Source: Bacteroidota bacterium (GTDB taxonomy: Bacteria; Bacteroidota; Ignavibacteria; UBA10030; BY39). From it: a stretch of DNA of 62,536 nucleotides. The stretch lies in the NCBI GenBank assembly GCA_030682385.1, contig JAUXOG010000024.1, forward strand, positions 1 through 62,536, read 5' to 3'. Position 1 is the stretch's first letter. Each line of letters begins with the position of its first letter. The notes under the pieces are model-generated. The model saw only the letters and a program-made list of their open reading frames with translations, searched no databases and was not told where the DNA came from. The position numbers and the translations under genes were made by a program. Of this stretch, positions 1-7,186 are shown in pieces.

Positions 1-90
1 GATAACGGCGGATTGGGAAGAATGTGGGAATTGTTTGGCGAAAAAACGGATGAGATTATTATTGAGATGAATGAGGCGTTAGTAGCGTAA
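1..90 (+). CDS. hsdR: Type I restriction enzyme R subunit, 3' end only (partial)
   Basis: An open frame enters from the left edge and ends at TAA 88-90. The last 29 residues include GGLGRMWELFGE and finish in MNEALVA, resembling the extreme C-terminus of HsdR motor/endonuclease subunits, where a short helix helps bind the M2S core. The stop lies 6 bp before the next start, and hsdS and hsdM follow, which supports the assignment. The helicase and nuclease domains lie outside the window, so activity cannot be judged. Confidence 0.6.
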   Translation, partial: DNGGLGRMWELFGEKTDEIIIEMNEALVA

Positions 91-96
91 ATAATT

Positions 97-1545
97 ATGA
101 GTAACGAAGATATAAAACTTTTTCTGAACCAATTGCTGAAACTCCCAAAAGAATCTGAATGGGTAGAATTCAAACATAATTATCATTCACTGGAGGAAGT
201 TGGAGAATTATTGTCGGCGTTATTAAATGGTGCGTGTCTGAATAATCAAAAGCACGGTTATCTGATATTCGGGATAGAAAATTCTACACATAGAATTCTT
301 GGAACTGATTTTAAACCTACTCAACACAAAAAAGGCAACGAAGAAATTATTCATTGGCTGGCTCAGCGACTAAATCCACGAGTTGATTTTTTTGTTCACG
401 AATTTGAAAAAGAAGGCAAATCGGTTGCTATTTTTGAAATTGAAGCAACACGAAATCAGCCGGTTGATTTTATGCACAAGGCATATATTAGATTAGGAAC
501 TATCACCCGTTTGCTCAGTGAGTTCCCCGAAAAGGAAAGAAAAATATGGAACAAAGAACCGCATATTCCATTTGAAAAGGAAATTGCTCTTTCCGGTGTT
601 ACGGCTGATGAAGTGATTGCACTTTTAGATACGCAGGCATTTTTTGAATTATTGAAACTTCCTTATCCGACATCCCGCAATGGAGTGTTGGAAAAACTTC
701 AATCCGAACAATTGATTGAACGGAATGTACAATATTCTATAGCAAACCTTGGCGGAATACTTTTTGCCAAAGACCTGACTAAGTTTTCTTCTCTTGCCCG
801 CAAAGCGCCGCGTGTTGTTGTCTATAAAAGTAACAACAAAATTGAAACACTCAAAGATCAAACCGGTGTAAAGGGATATGCGGTTGCATTTGAATTATTG
901 GTCAATTTTATAAACGATCAGTTGCCTACAAACGAAGCGATCAAATCTGCAATTAGAGAGACTGTTCGTGTGTATCCGGAAATTGCCGTTCGCGAATTGG
1001 TTGCCAATGCTTTAATCCATCAGGATTTCGGTATTGCCGGAACGGGACCAATGATTGAAATATTTTCCGACCGGATTGAAATTACTAATCCCGGACTTCC
1101 ACTTATTACTCCCATTCGTTTTATTGATGAATACCAAAGTCGTAACGAAGCGCTTGCCGCGTTTATGAGACGTATCGGTATCTGCGAAGAGAAGGGAAGC
1201 GGTATTGATAAGGTCATAGCGTATTCCGAGATATTCCAATTACCAGCACCCGATTTTATTATGTCGGAAAAACATACCAAAGCAGTGTTGTATGCACCGA
1301 AAGCATTAAATGCTATGGAGAAAAACGACCGTATTCGCGCATGCAACCAGCATTGCTGCCTCAAATATGTTTCAAACGAAAAAATGACGAATCAAAGTTT
1401 GCGTGATCGGTTTAAAATTGAAGTCCAGAATTCTGCCATAGCTTCCAGAATAATAAAAGAAACAATAGAAGAAGCACTGGTAAAGGACGATGACCCGAAT
1501 AGTAAATCAAGGAAGTATGCCAGTTATATACCATTTTGGGCGTAA
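97..1545 (+). CDS. AlbA_2 (Schlafen-like) domain protein with C-terminal ATPase-like domain
   Basis: 482 residues. The N-terminus carries an AlbA_2/Schlafen-type nucleic-acid-binding domain: WVEFK near residues 22-26, then a small-residue helix and GYLIFGIEN near 54-62. The C-terminal half has the HATPase_c_4 arrangement, VRELVANALIHQDF near 298-311 and GSGIDKVI near 367. Such proteins are annotated as ATP-dependent helicase-like or transcriptional-regulator proteins, and they recur beside type I restriction genes. Here the gene starts 6 bp after hsdR and precedes hsdS, so it is probably part of the same transcription unit. Its role (regulation, or an accessory defence effector) is inference. 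A second, diverged protein of the same architecture lies at 3861-5435. Confidence 0.8.
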   Translation: MSNEDIKLFLNQLLKLPKESEWVEFKHNYHSLEEVGELLSALLNGACLNNQKHGYLIFGIENSTHRILGTDFKPTQHKKGNEEIIHWLAQRLNPRVDFFVHEFEKEGKSVAIFEIEATRNQPVDFMHKAYIRLGTITRLLSEFPEKERKIWNKEPHIPFEKEIALSGVTADEVIALLDTQAFFELLKLPYPTSRNGVLEKLQSEQLIERNVQYSIANLGGILFAKDLTKFSSLARKAPRVVVYKSNNKIETLKDQTGVKGYAVAFELLVNFINDQLPTNEAIKSAIRETVRVYPEIAVRELVANALIHQDFGIAGTGPMIEIFSDRIEITNPGLPLITPIRFIDEYQSRNEALAAFMRRIGICEEKGSGIDKVIAYSEIFQLPAPDFIMSEKHTKAVLYAPKALNAMEKNDRIRACNQHCCLKYVSNEKMTNQSLRDRFKIEVQNSAIASRIIKETIEEALVKDDDPNSKSRKYASYIPFWA

Positions 1546-1546
1546 A

Positions 1547-1633
1547 ATCTTATTTGATGGTTATTTGATTTTGCGGGACTACATTGGCGAAATTGACCTT
1601 TATTCGCCAAATCTTAATTGATGGCTATTTGAT
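1547..1633. repeat. Pair of 23-bp direct repeats enclosing an inverted repeat
   Basis: Two near-identical 23-mers, both beginning ATCTTA and ending TATTTGAT, occupy 1547-1569 and 1611-1633 and differ at two positions. Between them an inverted repeat, TTGGCGAA at 1584-1591 with TTCGCCAA at 1603-1610, can form a hairpin just downstream of the stop codon at 1545. It may be a terminator or a trace of a small mobile element. There is no convincing T-run. Confidence 0.6.
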
Positions 1634-1650
1634 AACAATCGTGAATGAGC

Positions 1651-1808
1651 GATGCCGAAGGCATCGAATGTTTATAGAACAGAAATAACGAAAATCACGT
1701 GCGACCCCCGCCTACCATAGTCCTACAAAGCGGGACGGCGGGCAGGCCTGCGGGGCCGAACAACATAGATTGCCATTAGCTACAAACATACCATCCCGTT
1801 GGGATGAA
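1651..1808 (+). repeat. Compound triple-hairpin repeat, copy 1 (with a nested insertion)
   Basis: The element has three palindromes in fixed order: GATGCCGAAGGCATC, then a CGACCCC/GGGGTCG hairpin, then CATCCCgttgGGATG. They are joined by conserved linkers such as GCTACAAACATACCATCCC. Two further full copies lie at 3050-3165 and 3193-3309. In this copy the middle hairpin is split by 39 extra bases at 1709-1747, themselves palindromic (CCCGCC with GGCGGG). The element ends 3 bp before the annotated hsdS start at 1812, so it forms that gene's leader. Confidence 0.85.
1709..1747. repeat. Nested palindromic insert inside repeat copy 1
   Basis: These 39 bases interrupt the GACCCC-CTGCGGGG hairpin when copy 1 is aligned with copies 2 and 3. 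The insert runs from CGCCTACC to GGGCAGGC and carries its own CCCGCC/GGCGGG palindrome. It resembles a second, unrelated short palindromic repeat family that hopped into the first. Only one copy was noticed in this window. Confidence 0.6.
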
Positions 1809-1811
1809 TAA

Positions 1812-3044
1812 ATGACAAGAAAGAATAACATATCAAAAATAATGAATACTGAATTACCAAAAGATTGGAAACTTGTGAAGTTGGGGGAGGTGTGTGATAA
1901 AATATCTCTGAATAAAATCAAAATTAAACAGAAAGATTATCTTCTTGAAGGCAAATATCCCGTAGTAGATCAAGGGCAAGAATTAATTGGTGGATATTAT
2001 AATGATGAGAATCTAATTATTCCAGATGAACCACCGTTTATCATTTTTGGAGACCATACAAAAGTAAAGAAGTATATCAATTTTAAGTTTATTGCTGGTG
2101 CTGACGGAATTAAAGTATTAAAAACTAAAAAGGAAGTTATTCCTAAGTATTTTTACTTCTTGCTATTCACAATCAAAATTGAAGATAAAGGTTACGCAAG
2201 ACATTTCCAGTTTTTAGAAAAGGCTGCCTTTCCTCTGCCACCTCTTCCAGAGCAACACCGCATCGTTGCAAAATTAGAAGAACTCTTAAGCGAATTAGAA
2301 AAAGGGAAAGAGCAACTGCACACCGCGCTCGATCAGCTAAAAGTGTACCGCCAAGCCGTGCTGAAGTATGCGTTTGAAGGTAAGCTGACAAACAATGCAA
2401 AAGTCAAAAGTAAAAATTCAAAAGTGGAAAATGGTGAATTGCCCGAGGGCTGGAAGTGGGTGAAGTTGGGAGAGGTTTGTACAAGTGTGGAATATGGTTC
2501 TGCAGCAAAGTCAAAAGAAAAGGGTAAGATTCCGGTTCTAAGAATGGGTAATATTCAGAATGGAAGATTTGATTGGAGCGATTTGGTATACACAGACGAT
2601 GAGAATGAAATTAAGAAGTACCTTCTGAAAAAGAATGATGTTTTGTTTAATCGAACTAATAGTGCGGAATTGGTCGGAAAAACTGCGCTTTACAAAGGTG
2701 AACGAAAAGCAATATTTGCCGGCTATCTTATTCGCATCAATAGAATCGAATCTTTAATTGATGCCTATTATCTCACATATTATTTGAATACTCACGCAGC
2801 AAAAACATATGGTAACACCGTAAGAAGTTTTGGCGTTAATCAATCTAACATCAATGGAACAAAACTTAAAAGTTATCCTTTGCCACTACCATTGTTAGAA
2901 GAGCAACAACACGTCGTCGAAGAAATCGAAAGCCGCCTGAGCGTTGCCGATAAATTAGAAGAAACAATCACAGCCAGTCTGCAGCAAAGCGAAACACTGC
3001 GTCAAAGCATTTTTAAAAAAGCGTTTGAAGGGAAGTTGGTATGA
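1812..3044 (+). CDS. hsdS: Type I restriction-modification specificity subunit
   Basis: 410 residues with the duplicated HsdS plan. Target-recognition domain 1 begins LPKDWKLVKLGEVC and ends near residue 143. A central conserved region follows, LPEQHRIVAKLEELLSELEK and on to AFEGKLT. Target-recognition domain 2 begins LPEGWKWVKLGEVC near 211, and a second conserved region runs from LLEEQQHVV near 361 to AFEGKLV. Each recognition domain reads half of a bipartite DNA target, and the helical repeats set the spacing and bind HsdM and HsdR. The start at 1812 is the longest. ATG 1842 (MNTELPKDW) is equally likely, because family members usually begin just before LPxGW. The gene is bracketed by compound repeats (1651-1808 and 3050-3309). 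Confidence 0.93.
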   Translation: MTRKNNISKIMNTELPKDWKLVKLGEVCDKISLNKIKIKQKDYLLEGKYPVVDQGQELIGGYYNDENLIIPDEPPFIIFGDHTKVKKYINFKFIAGADGIKVLKTKKEVIPKYFYFLLFTIKIEDKGYARHFQFLEKAAFPLPPLPEQHRIVAKLEELLSELEKGKEQLHTALDQLKVYRQAVLKYAFEGKLTNNAKVKSKNSKVENGELPEGWKWVKLGEVCTSVEYGSAAKSKEKGKIPVLRMGNIQNGRFDWSDLVYTDDENEIKKYLLKKNDVLFNRTNSAELVGKTALYKGERKAIFAGYLIRINRIESLIDAYYLTYYLNTHAAKTYGNTVRSFGVNQSNINGTKLKSYPLPLPLLEEQQHVVEEIESRLSVADKLEETITASLQQSETLRQSIFKKAFEGKLV

Positions 3045-3049
3045 AAGAT

Positions 3050-3165
3050 GATGCCGAAGGCATCAAACATTTAAAGAAATACAACGAAAATATACGTACG
3101 ACCCCTAAGGGGTCGAACAACAATGATTGTTGTTAGCTATAAACATACCATCCCTTTGGGATGAA
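3050..3165 (+). repeat. Compound triple-hairpin repeat, copy 2
   Basis: It carries GATGCCGAAGGCATC, then CGACCCCTAAGGGGTCG, then CATCCCtttgGGATG, in the same order and orientation as copies 1 and 3. It begins 5 bp after the hsdS stop. The middle hairpin is intact here, which defines the uninterrupted form of about 116 bp. Confidence 0.88.
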
Positions 3166-3192
3166 TGAATAAGAATATATGTATATGTTCTT

Positions 3193-3309
3193 GATGCCGA
3201 AGGCATCAAATATTTGTAGATGTGAGAACAAGAAAATACATACGACCCCTGCGGGGTCGAACATCATTCATTGTTGCTAGCTATAAACATACCATCCCTT
3301 CGGGATGAA
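3193..3309 (+). repeat. Compound triple-hairpin repeat, copy 3
   Basis: This copy has the same three palindromes, GATGCCGAAGGCATC, CGACCCCTGCGGGGTCG and CATCCCttcgGGATG, and the linker GCTATAAACATACCATCCC. It is 27 bp from copy 2 and in the same direction. Paired palindromic units next to a RAYT gene are typical of REP/BIME systems. Confidence 0.88.
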
Positions 3310-3338
3310 TTAAAAAAAATCTAAATTGGGTTTTTTTC

Positions 3339-3367
3339 GATGTCGAAGATATCGTATATTTATAGCA
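3339..3367 (+). repeat. Degenerate partial fourth copy of the compound repeat
   Basis: GATGTCGAAGATATC at 3339-3353 aligns with GATGCCGAAGGCATC. The following bases match the linker ending in TTTATAG. The second and third hairpins are missing. It lies 33 bp upstream of the transposase start, where it may act as the RAYT leader structure. Confidence 0.6.
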
Positions 3368-3399
3368 TCGAATAAATAATTTAGGGGTAAAAAAAATAT

Positions 3400-3861
3400 A
3401 TGTCAACATATACACAAATATATATACACATTGTCTTTGCGGTGCAAGGAAGAAATAGCTTAATACGCCCCGCGTGGGAAGAACAATTATACAAATACAT
3501 CACGGGTATTGTTCAAAATAAAGAACAAAAAATGCTCGCTATCAATGGCGTGTCTAACCATATCCATTTTCTCATTGGAATGCAACCATCGTGTTGCCTT
3601 TCCGATTTGGTACGCGAAATAAAGAAATCATCCAACAAATTCATAAATGAAAATCATCTTTCAAAATTCAAATTCAACTGGCAAGAAGGCTTCGGCGCTT
3701 TTTCTTATAGCCATTCCCAATTAGGCGACGTTATTGGTTATATTCAAAAACAAAAAAAACATCATAAAAAGAAAACATTTAAAGAGGAATTCATCGACTT
3801 CCTTAAAAAATATAAAATTGAATACGAAGATAAATATTTATTCGAATGGATAGAAGAATAA
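3400..3861 (+). CDS. REP-associated tyrosine transposase (Y1 HUH, IS200-like)
   Basis: 153 residues of the Y1_Tnp fold. The HUH metal site is His54-Ile-His56 (NHIHFLIG), and the catalytic tyrosine is probably Tyr114 in GYIQKQ. Enzymes of this family nick and join single-stranded DNA hairpins. The stand-alone RAYT subgroup is thought to mobilise or maintain REP palindromes. Compound palindromic repeats at 1651-1808, 3050-3165 and 3193-3309 make this a plausible RAYT/REP pair rather than a conventional insertion sequence, since no IS200/IS605 ends with TnpB were seen. The stop codon TAA overlaps the next start as TAATG, so it sits tightly between hsdS and the second AlbA_2 gene. All catalytic residues appear intact. 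Confidence 0.88.
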   Translation: MSTYTQIYIHIVFAVQGRNSLIRPAWEEQLYKYITGIVQNKEQKMLAINGVSNHIHFLIGMQPSCCLSDLVREIKKSSNKFINENHLSKFKFNWQEGFGAFSYSHSQLGDVIGYIQKQKKHHKKKTFKEEFIDFLKKYKIEYEDKYLFEWIEE

Positions 3862-5435
3862 TGAGCATCGAACAAGTAAAACGATTATTAAAGCAAAAAG
3901 AAAACATCCGGCTGGAGTTTAAAGAAGCTCAACGTGCATTGCCTACATATTTATTTGATACAATATGTGCGATGCTCAACCGTGACGGTGGAGATATTTT
4001 GCTGGGAGTTACAGACAAAGGAGAAATCCAAGGAGTTGAACCAACAGCGGTCGAAAAAATTACGAGAGAAATTGTTACGCTATCCAATAATCCAAACAAA
4101 CTCGATCCGCCCCATATACTTTTTCCGCTGATTCATACTATCAATAAAAAAACACTTATCCACATTCAAGTTCCGGCAAGCTCACAATTACATAAATCAG
4201 CAAATGTAGTTTATGACCGCAGTGCTGATGGAGATTTCGTCGTAAAACAGCCGCAACAAATAGCTGAAATCTATAATCGCAAACGCACGCATTACACCGA
4301 AGGAATAATTTATCCAAAAATACGATTTACAGATTTTAAGGAAGTTCTATTCCCCAAAGTCCGTAATCTAATAAAGAGTAACGTTGCAAATCATCCCTGG
4401 CTTGCTTTAACTGATAAACAAATGTTGGAGAAAGCGGGATTGTGGAAAAAAGATTATCAATCCGGTAAAGAAGGATACACACTTGCAGCGGTGTTATTAT
4501 TTGGCAAAGATGAGGTGATACAACAAATACTTTTTCATTATAAAACCGATGCTATTCTCCGCGTAAAGAACGTCCATCGTTACGACGATCGCGAATATAT
4601 CCAAACCAACCTGATAGAATCGTATGAAAAGCTAATGGACTTTGTTGCCAAACATTTACCCGATAAATTCTATAAAGAAGGAAATCAACGCAAAAGTCTT
4701 CGAACGGATTTATTTCACGAAGTTGTTGCAAACATCCTCGTTCACCGGGAATACACCAACGCACATCCAGCGACATTTGTTATCCATCCCGACCGTGTTG
4801 AAACTGAAAATGCAAATAATCCAAACGGTCATGGTCCTATTATTCTTGGTAAGTTTACACCTTTTCCAAAAAATCCCACTATTGCAAAATTCTTTATACA
4901 ATTAGGTCTCGTTGAAGAATTAGGTTCAGGTTTCTTGAACGTCAATCGTTTTGTAAAAGAATACGGCGGTAAAGGATCGCCTGAATTTATTGAAGAAAAT
5001 ACTTTTAAGATGGTTATTCCCATCAGTGAAAAGATGATGGCAAAGAAGGTCGGCGGCGGCGGTGTAAGTGGCGGTGTAAATGGCGGTGTAAGTGGCGGTG
5101 TAAGTGGCGGTGTAAATGGCGGTGTAAATGGCGGTGTAAATGGCGGTGTAAATGATGCCGTAAATGATGCTGTAAATGATGCTGTAAGCGATGGGATAAT
5201 TGATGTTGTAAATGATGCTGTAAAAAAGGGATTGGTTGAAGTGGCTATTGTTGTGTTGGACAAAGGTGGAATGAAAGCAGAGGATATTTCTTCCGCAATT
5301 AATAAAGGAAAACGTACTACAGAAAGGTATTTAGAAATTTTAAGAAAGATAACTATTATAGAATTCCAAGGTGCGCCCAAAACTGGTGGGTATTATTTAA
5401 CTGAAACTATGAAAAAGAAATTAAAACAACAATGA
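3861..5435 (+). CDS. AlbA_2 domain ATPase-like protein with GGVN repeat tract and winged-helix tail
   Basis: 524 residues from the ATG at 3861 (MSIEQV). An ATG at 3846 adds MDRRI but overlaps the transposase more. The N-terminal AlbA_2 domain shows RLEFKEAQ near 17-24 and GGDILLGVTDKGEIQGVE near 43-60. The ATPase-like part contains HEVVANILVHREY and EELGSGFLNVNRFV. After it comes a low-complexity tract of fourteen four-residue units (GGVS/GGVN, then DAVN-like), then a short helix-turn-helix-like segment. The architecture parallels 97-1545, but with little close identity by eye. The gene ends in an ATGA overlap with hsdM, implying translational coupling and a functional link to DNA modification, though the precise role is unknown. 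The repeat tract looks prone to length change without loss of frame. Confidence 0.8.
   Translation: MSIEQVKRLLKQKENIRLEFKEAQRALPTYLFDTICAMLNRDGGDILLGVTDKGEIQGVEPTAVEKITREIVTLSNNPNKLDPPHILFPLIHTINKKTLIHIQVPASSQLHKSANVVYDRSADGDFVVKQPQQIAEIYNRKRTHYTEGIIYPKIRFTDFKEVLFPKVRNLIKSNVANHPWLALTDKQMLEKAGLWKKDYQSGKEGYTLAAVLLFGKDEVIQQILFHYKTDAILRVKNVHRYDDREYIQTNLIESYEKLMDFVAKHLPDKFYKEGNQRKSLRTDLFHEVVANILVHREYTNAHPATFVIHPDRVETENANNPNGHGPIILGKFTPFPKNPTIAKFFIQLGLVEELGSGFLNVNRFVKEYGGKGSPEFIEENTFKMVIPISEKMMAKKVGGGGVSGGVNGGVSGGVSGGVNGGVNGGVNGGVNDAVNDAVNDAVSDGIIDVVNDAVKKGLVEVAIVVLDKGGMKAEDISSAINKGKRTTERYLEILRKITIIEFQGAPKTGGYYLTETMKKKLKQQ
5058..5225 (+). repeat. In-frame 12-bp minisatellite encoding GGVN/GGVS/DAVN units
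   Basis: Eight units of GGCGGTGTA plus AGT or AAT fill 5058-5153. Six diverged units based on GATGCTGTAAAT continue to 5225. The unit length is a multiple of three, so slippage would change linker length without frameshifting. The tract joins the ATPase-like domain to the C-terminal helical region of the 3861-5435 protein. Confidence 0.9.
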
Positions 5436-6922
5436 GCAACGGAAACACATCAAGCATAATCCAAAAAGTCTGGTCATTCTGTAACACACTCCGCGATGAC
5501 GGCGTTGGGTACGGAGATTACTTAGAACAACTCACTTATCTGCTTTTTCTTAAAATGGCAGATGAGTACAGCAAGCCGCCGTATAACAGAAAATTACCAA
5601 TCCCTAAAGAATACACGTGGGATACATTAACAACGCCCAAAGGTGCGGCGTTAGAAACACATTACAACAATTTGCTTCGCAATCTTGCCAAAGAAAAAAA
5701 TATTCTCGGTCAGATATTTACCAAGAGCCAAAATAAAATCCAGGATCCAGCAAAACTCTCCCGCCTTATTGATCTTATAGACAAAGAGCAATGGAGTACA
5801 ATGGCGGCAGATGTAAAAGGGGAAATCTACGAAGGGCTGCTAGAAAAAAACGCGGAAGATACAAAGAGCGGAGCCGGACAATATTTTACACCACGCGCGC
5901 TGATTAAAGCAATGGTGCAATGTGTTCGTCCTGAACCGAAAAAAACTATTGCCGATCCTGCATGCGGCACGGGCGGTTTCTTCCTTGCCGCGTATGATTT
6001 TCTCTCTGCTCAGGATTTAGATAAAGATCAAAGAAAGTTTTTGAAGTACAATACCTTCTACGGCAATGAAATCGTTGCCAGCACTCGCCGTCTTGCATTA
6101 ATGAACTTATTCCTGCACAACATTGGCGATATTGATAGCGAGAACTTTATCTCATCCGCCGATGCATTGGTTTCTTCTCCTTCCAAAACATTCGATTATG
6201 TACTGGCAAATCCGCCGTTTGGCAAGAAAAGCAGTATGACTTTTACGAACGAAGAAGGAGAGCAGGAAAAAGAGGAGCTTACTTACAATCGTCAGGATTT
6301 TTGGGTAACGACGAGCAACAAACAATTGAACTTTGTCCAGCACATCCGCACGATGTTAAAAACAGATGGTAAAGCAGCGGTCGTTGTACCGGATAATGTT
6401 TTGTTTGAAGGAGGCGCAGGTGAAACCGTCCGCAAGCAATTATTAGATAAGACCGATCTGCATACCATACTGCGTTTATCAACGGGAATATTTTATGCAA
6501 ACGGTGTTAAGGCAAACGTGCTGTTCTTCGACAACAAACCCGCCGCAAAAGAGCCGTGGACAAAAGAGGTGTGGATATTCGATTACCGCACTAATACACA
6601 CCACACACTCAAAAAGAACCGGATGCAGTTTGAAGACTTAAAAGAATTTATCGATTGCTATAATCCGAAGAATCGGAACAAGCGAAAAGCAACGTGGAGC
6701 GAATCGAACTCAGACGGACGCTGGCGGAAATTTACTTATGACGAAATTATCAACCGTGACAAAACAAGTCTCGATATTACCTGGATTAAAGACAAATCCT
6801 TAGCCGACCTTGATAATCTCCCCGATCCGGATGTACTTGCAATAGAGATAGTAGAGAATTTGGAAGCGGGGCTTGAGAACTTTCGAGAGATCATAGCTTC
6901 GATTAATGGTAAGAGGTCGTAA
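5432..6922 (+). CDS. hsdM: Type I restriction-modification DNA methyltransferase subunit
   Basis: 496 residues, typical for HsdM. The N-terminal HsdM_N helical domain (IIQKVWSFCNTLRDDGVGYG) is followed by the N6-adenine methyltransferase core. Motif I is DPACGTGGF (from residue 175), binding S-adenosylmethionine, and catalytic motif IV is NPPFGKK (260-266). With HsdS it methylates adenines in the bipartite site, and with HsdR it restricts unmodified DNA. The start codon overlaps the stop of the AlbA_2 gene (ATGA). Its position last in the locus, after hsdR and hsdS, is a rearranged order. The key motifs are intact, so modification activity is likely. Confidence 0.95.
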   Translation: MSNGNTSSIIQKVWSFCNTLRDDGVGYGDYLEQLTYLLFLKMADEYSKPPYNRKLPIPKEYTWDTLTTPKGAALETHYNNLLRNLAKEKNILGQIFTKSQNKIQDPAKLSRLIDLIDKEQWSTMAADVKGEIYEGLLEKNAEDTKSGAGQYFTPRALIKAMVQCVRPEPKKTIADPACGTGGFFLAAYDFLSAQDLDKDQRKFLKYNTFYGNEIVASTRRLALMNLFLHNIGDIDSENFISSADALVSSPSKTFDYVLANPPFGKKSSMTFTNEEGEQEKEELTYNRQDFWVTTSNKQLNFVQHIRTMLKTDGKAAVVVPDNVLFEGGAGETVRKQLLDKTDLHTILRLSTGIFYANGVKANVLFFDNKPAAKEPWTKEVWIFDYRTNTHHTLKKNRMQFEDLKEFIDCYNPKNRNKRKATWSESNSDGRWRKFTYDEIINRDKTSLDITWIKDKSLADLDNLPDPDVLAIEIVENLEAGLENFREIIASINGKRS

Positions 6923-6927
6923 CTTAA

Positions 6928-7095
6928 TTGGCAAAATCAAAAGAAGACAAACCACTTGTTGTCCGATGCCCGAACTGCAAACAAGTGCGTGAGCCAGACT
7001 ACAACGAAACCACACGGCGCCATGTATGTTCCATTTGTGCATCGCCGGTAGATGCGCAGGTTTTGATTGAGAAGAAGAAGCGAGGATTGGGATAG
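6928..7095 (+). CDS. Small zinc-ribbon protein (TTG start)
   Basis: A 55-residue frame begins at TTG 6928, with AGAGG at 6912-6916 as a possible ribosome binding site inside the end of hsdM. Four cysteines occur as CPNC (14-17) and CSIC (34-37), the spacing of a rubredoxin-like zinc ribbon. The C-terminus is basic (EKKKRGLG). It begins 5 bp after hsdM, so it could be the last gene of the restriction locus. The function is unknown. The intact cysteine pairs and the absence of stops argue that it is real. Confidence 0.6.
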   Translation: MAKSKEDKPLVVRCPNCKQVREPDYNETTRRHVCSICASPVDAQVLIEKKKRGLG

Positions 7096-7186
7096 TATCA
7101 CGAATCCAAACCTATTCCCCCTTTGCTAATTCCTCGAATTTTTCCTATTTTCATATAAATTTTTCATCAACAATCAAGCAAAAGAA

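Noticed and set aside
3400-3861. Autonomous IS200/IS605 insertion sequence
   Set aside because: There is no tnpB and no typical IS ends. Association with repeated palindromes fits a stand-alone RAYT better.
4829-5380. 183-residue Pro/Thr-rich frame on the minus strand
   Set aside because: It is the antisense of the GGVN repeat tract of the AlbA_2 gene; its composition is a by-product of that repeat.
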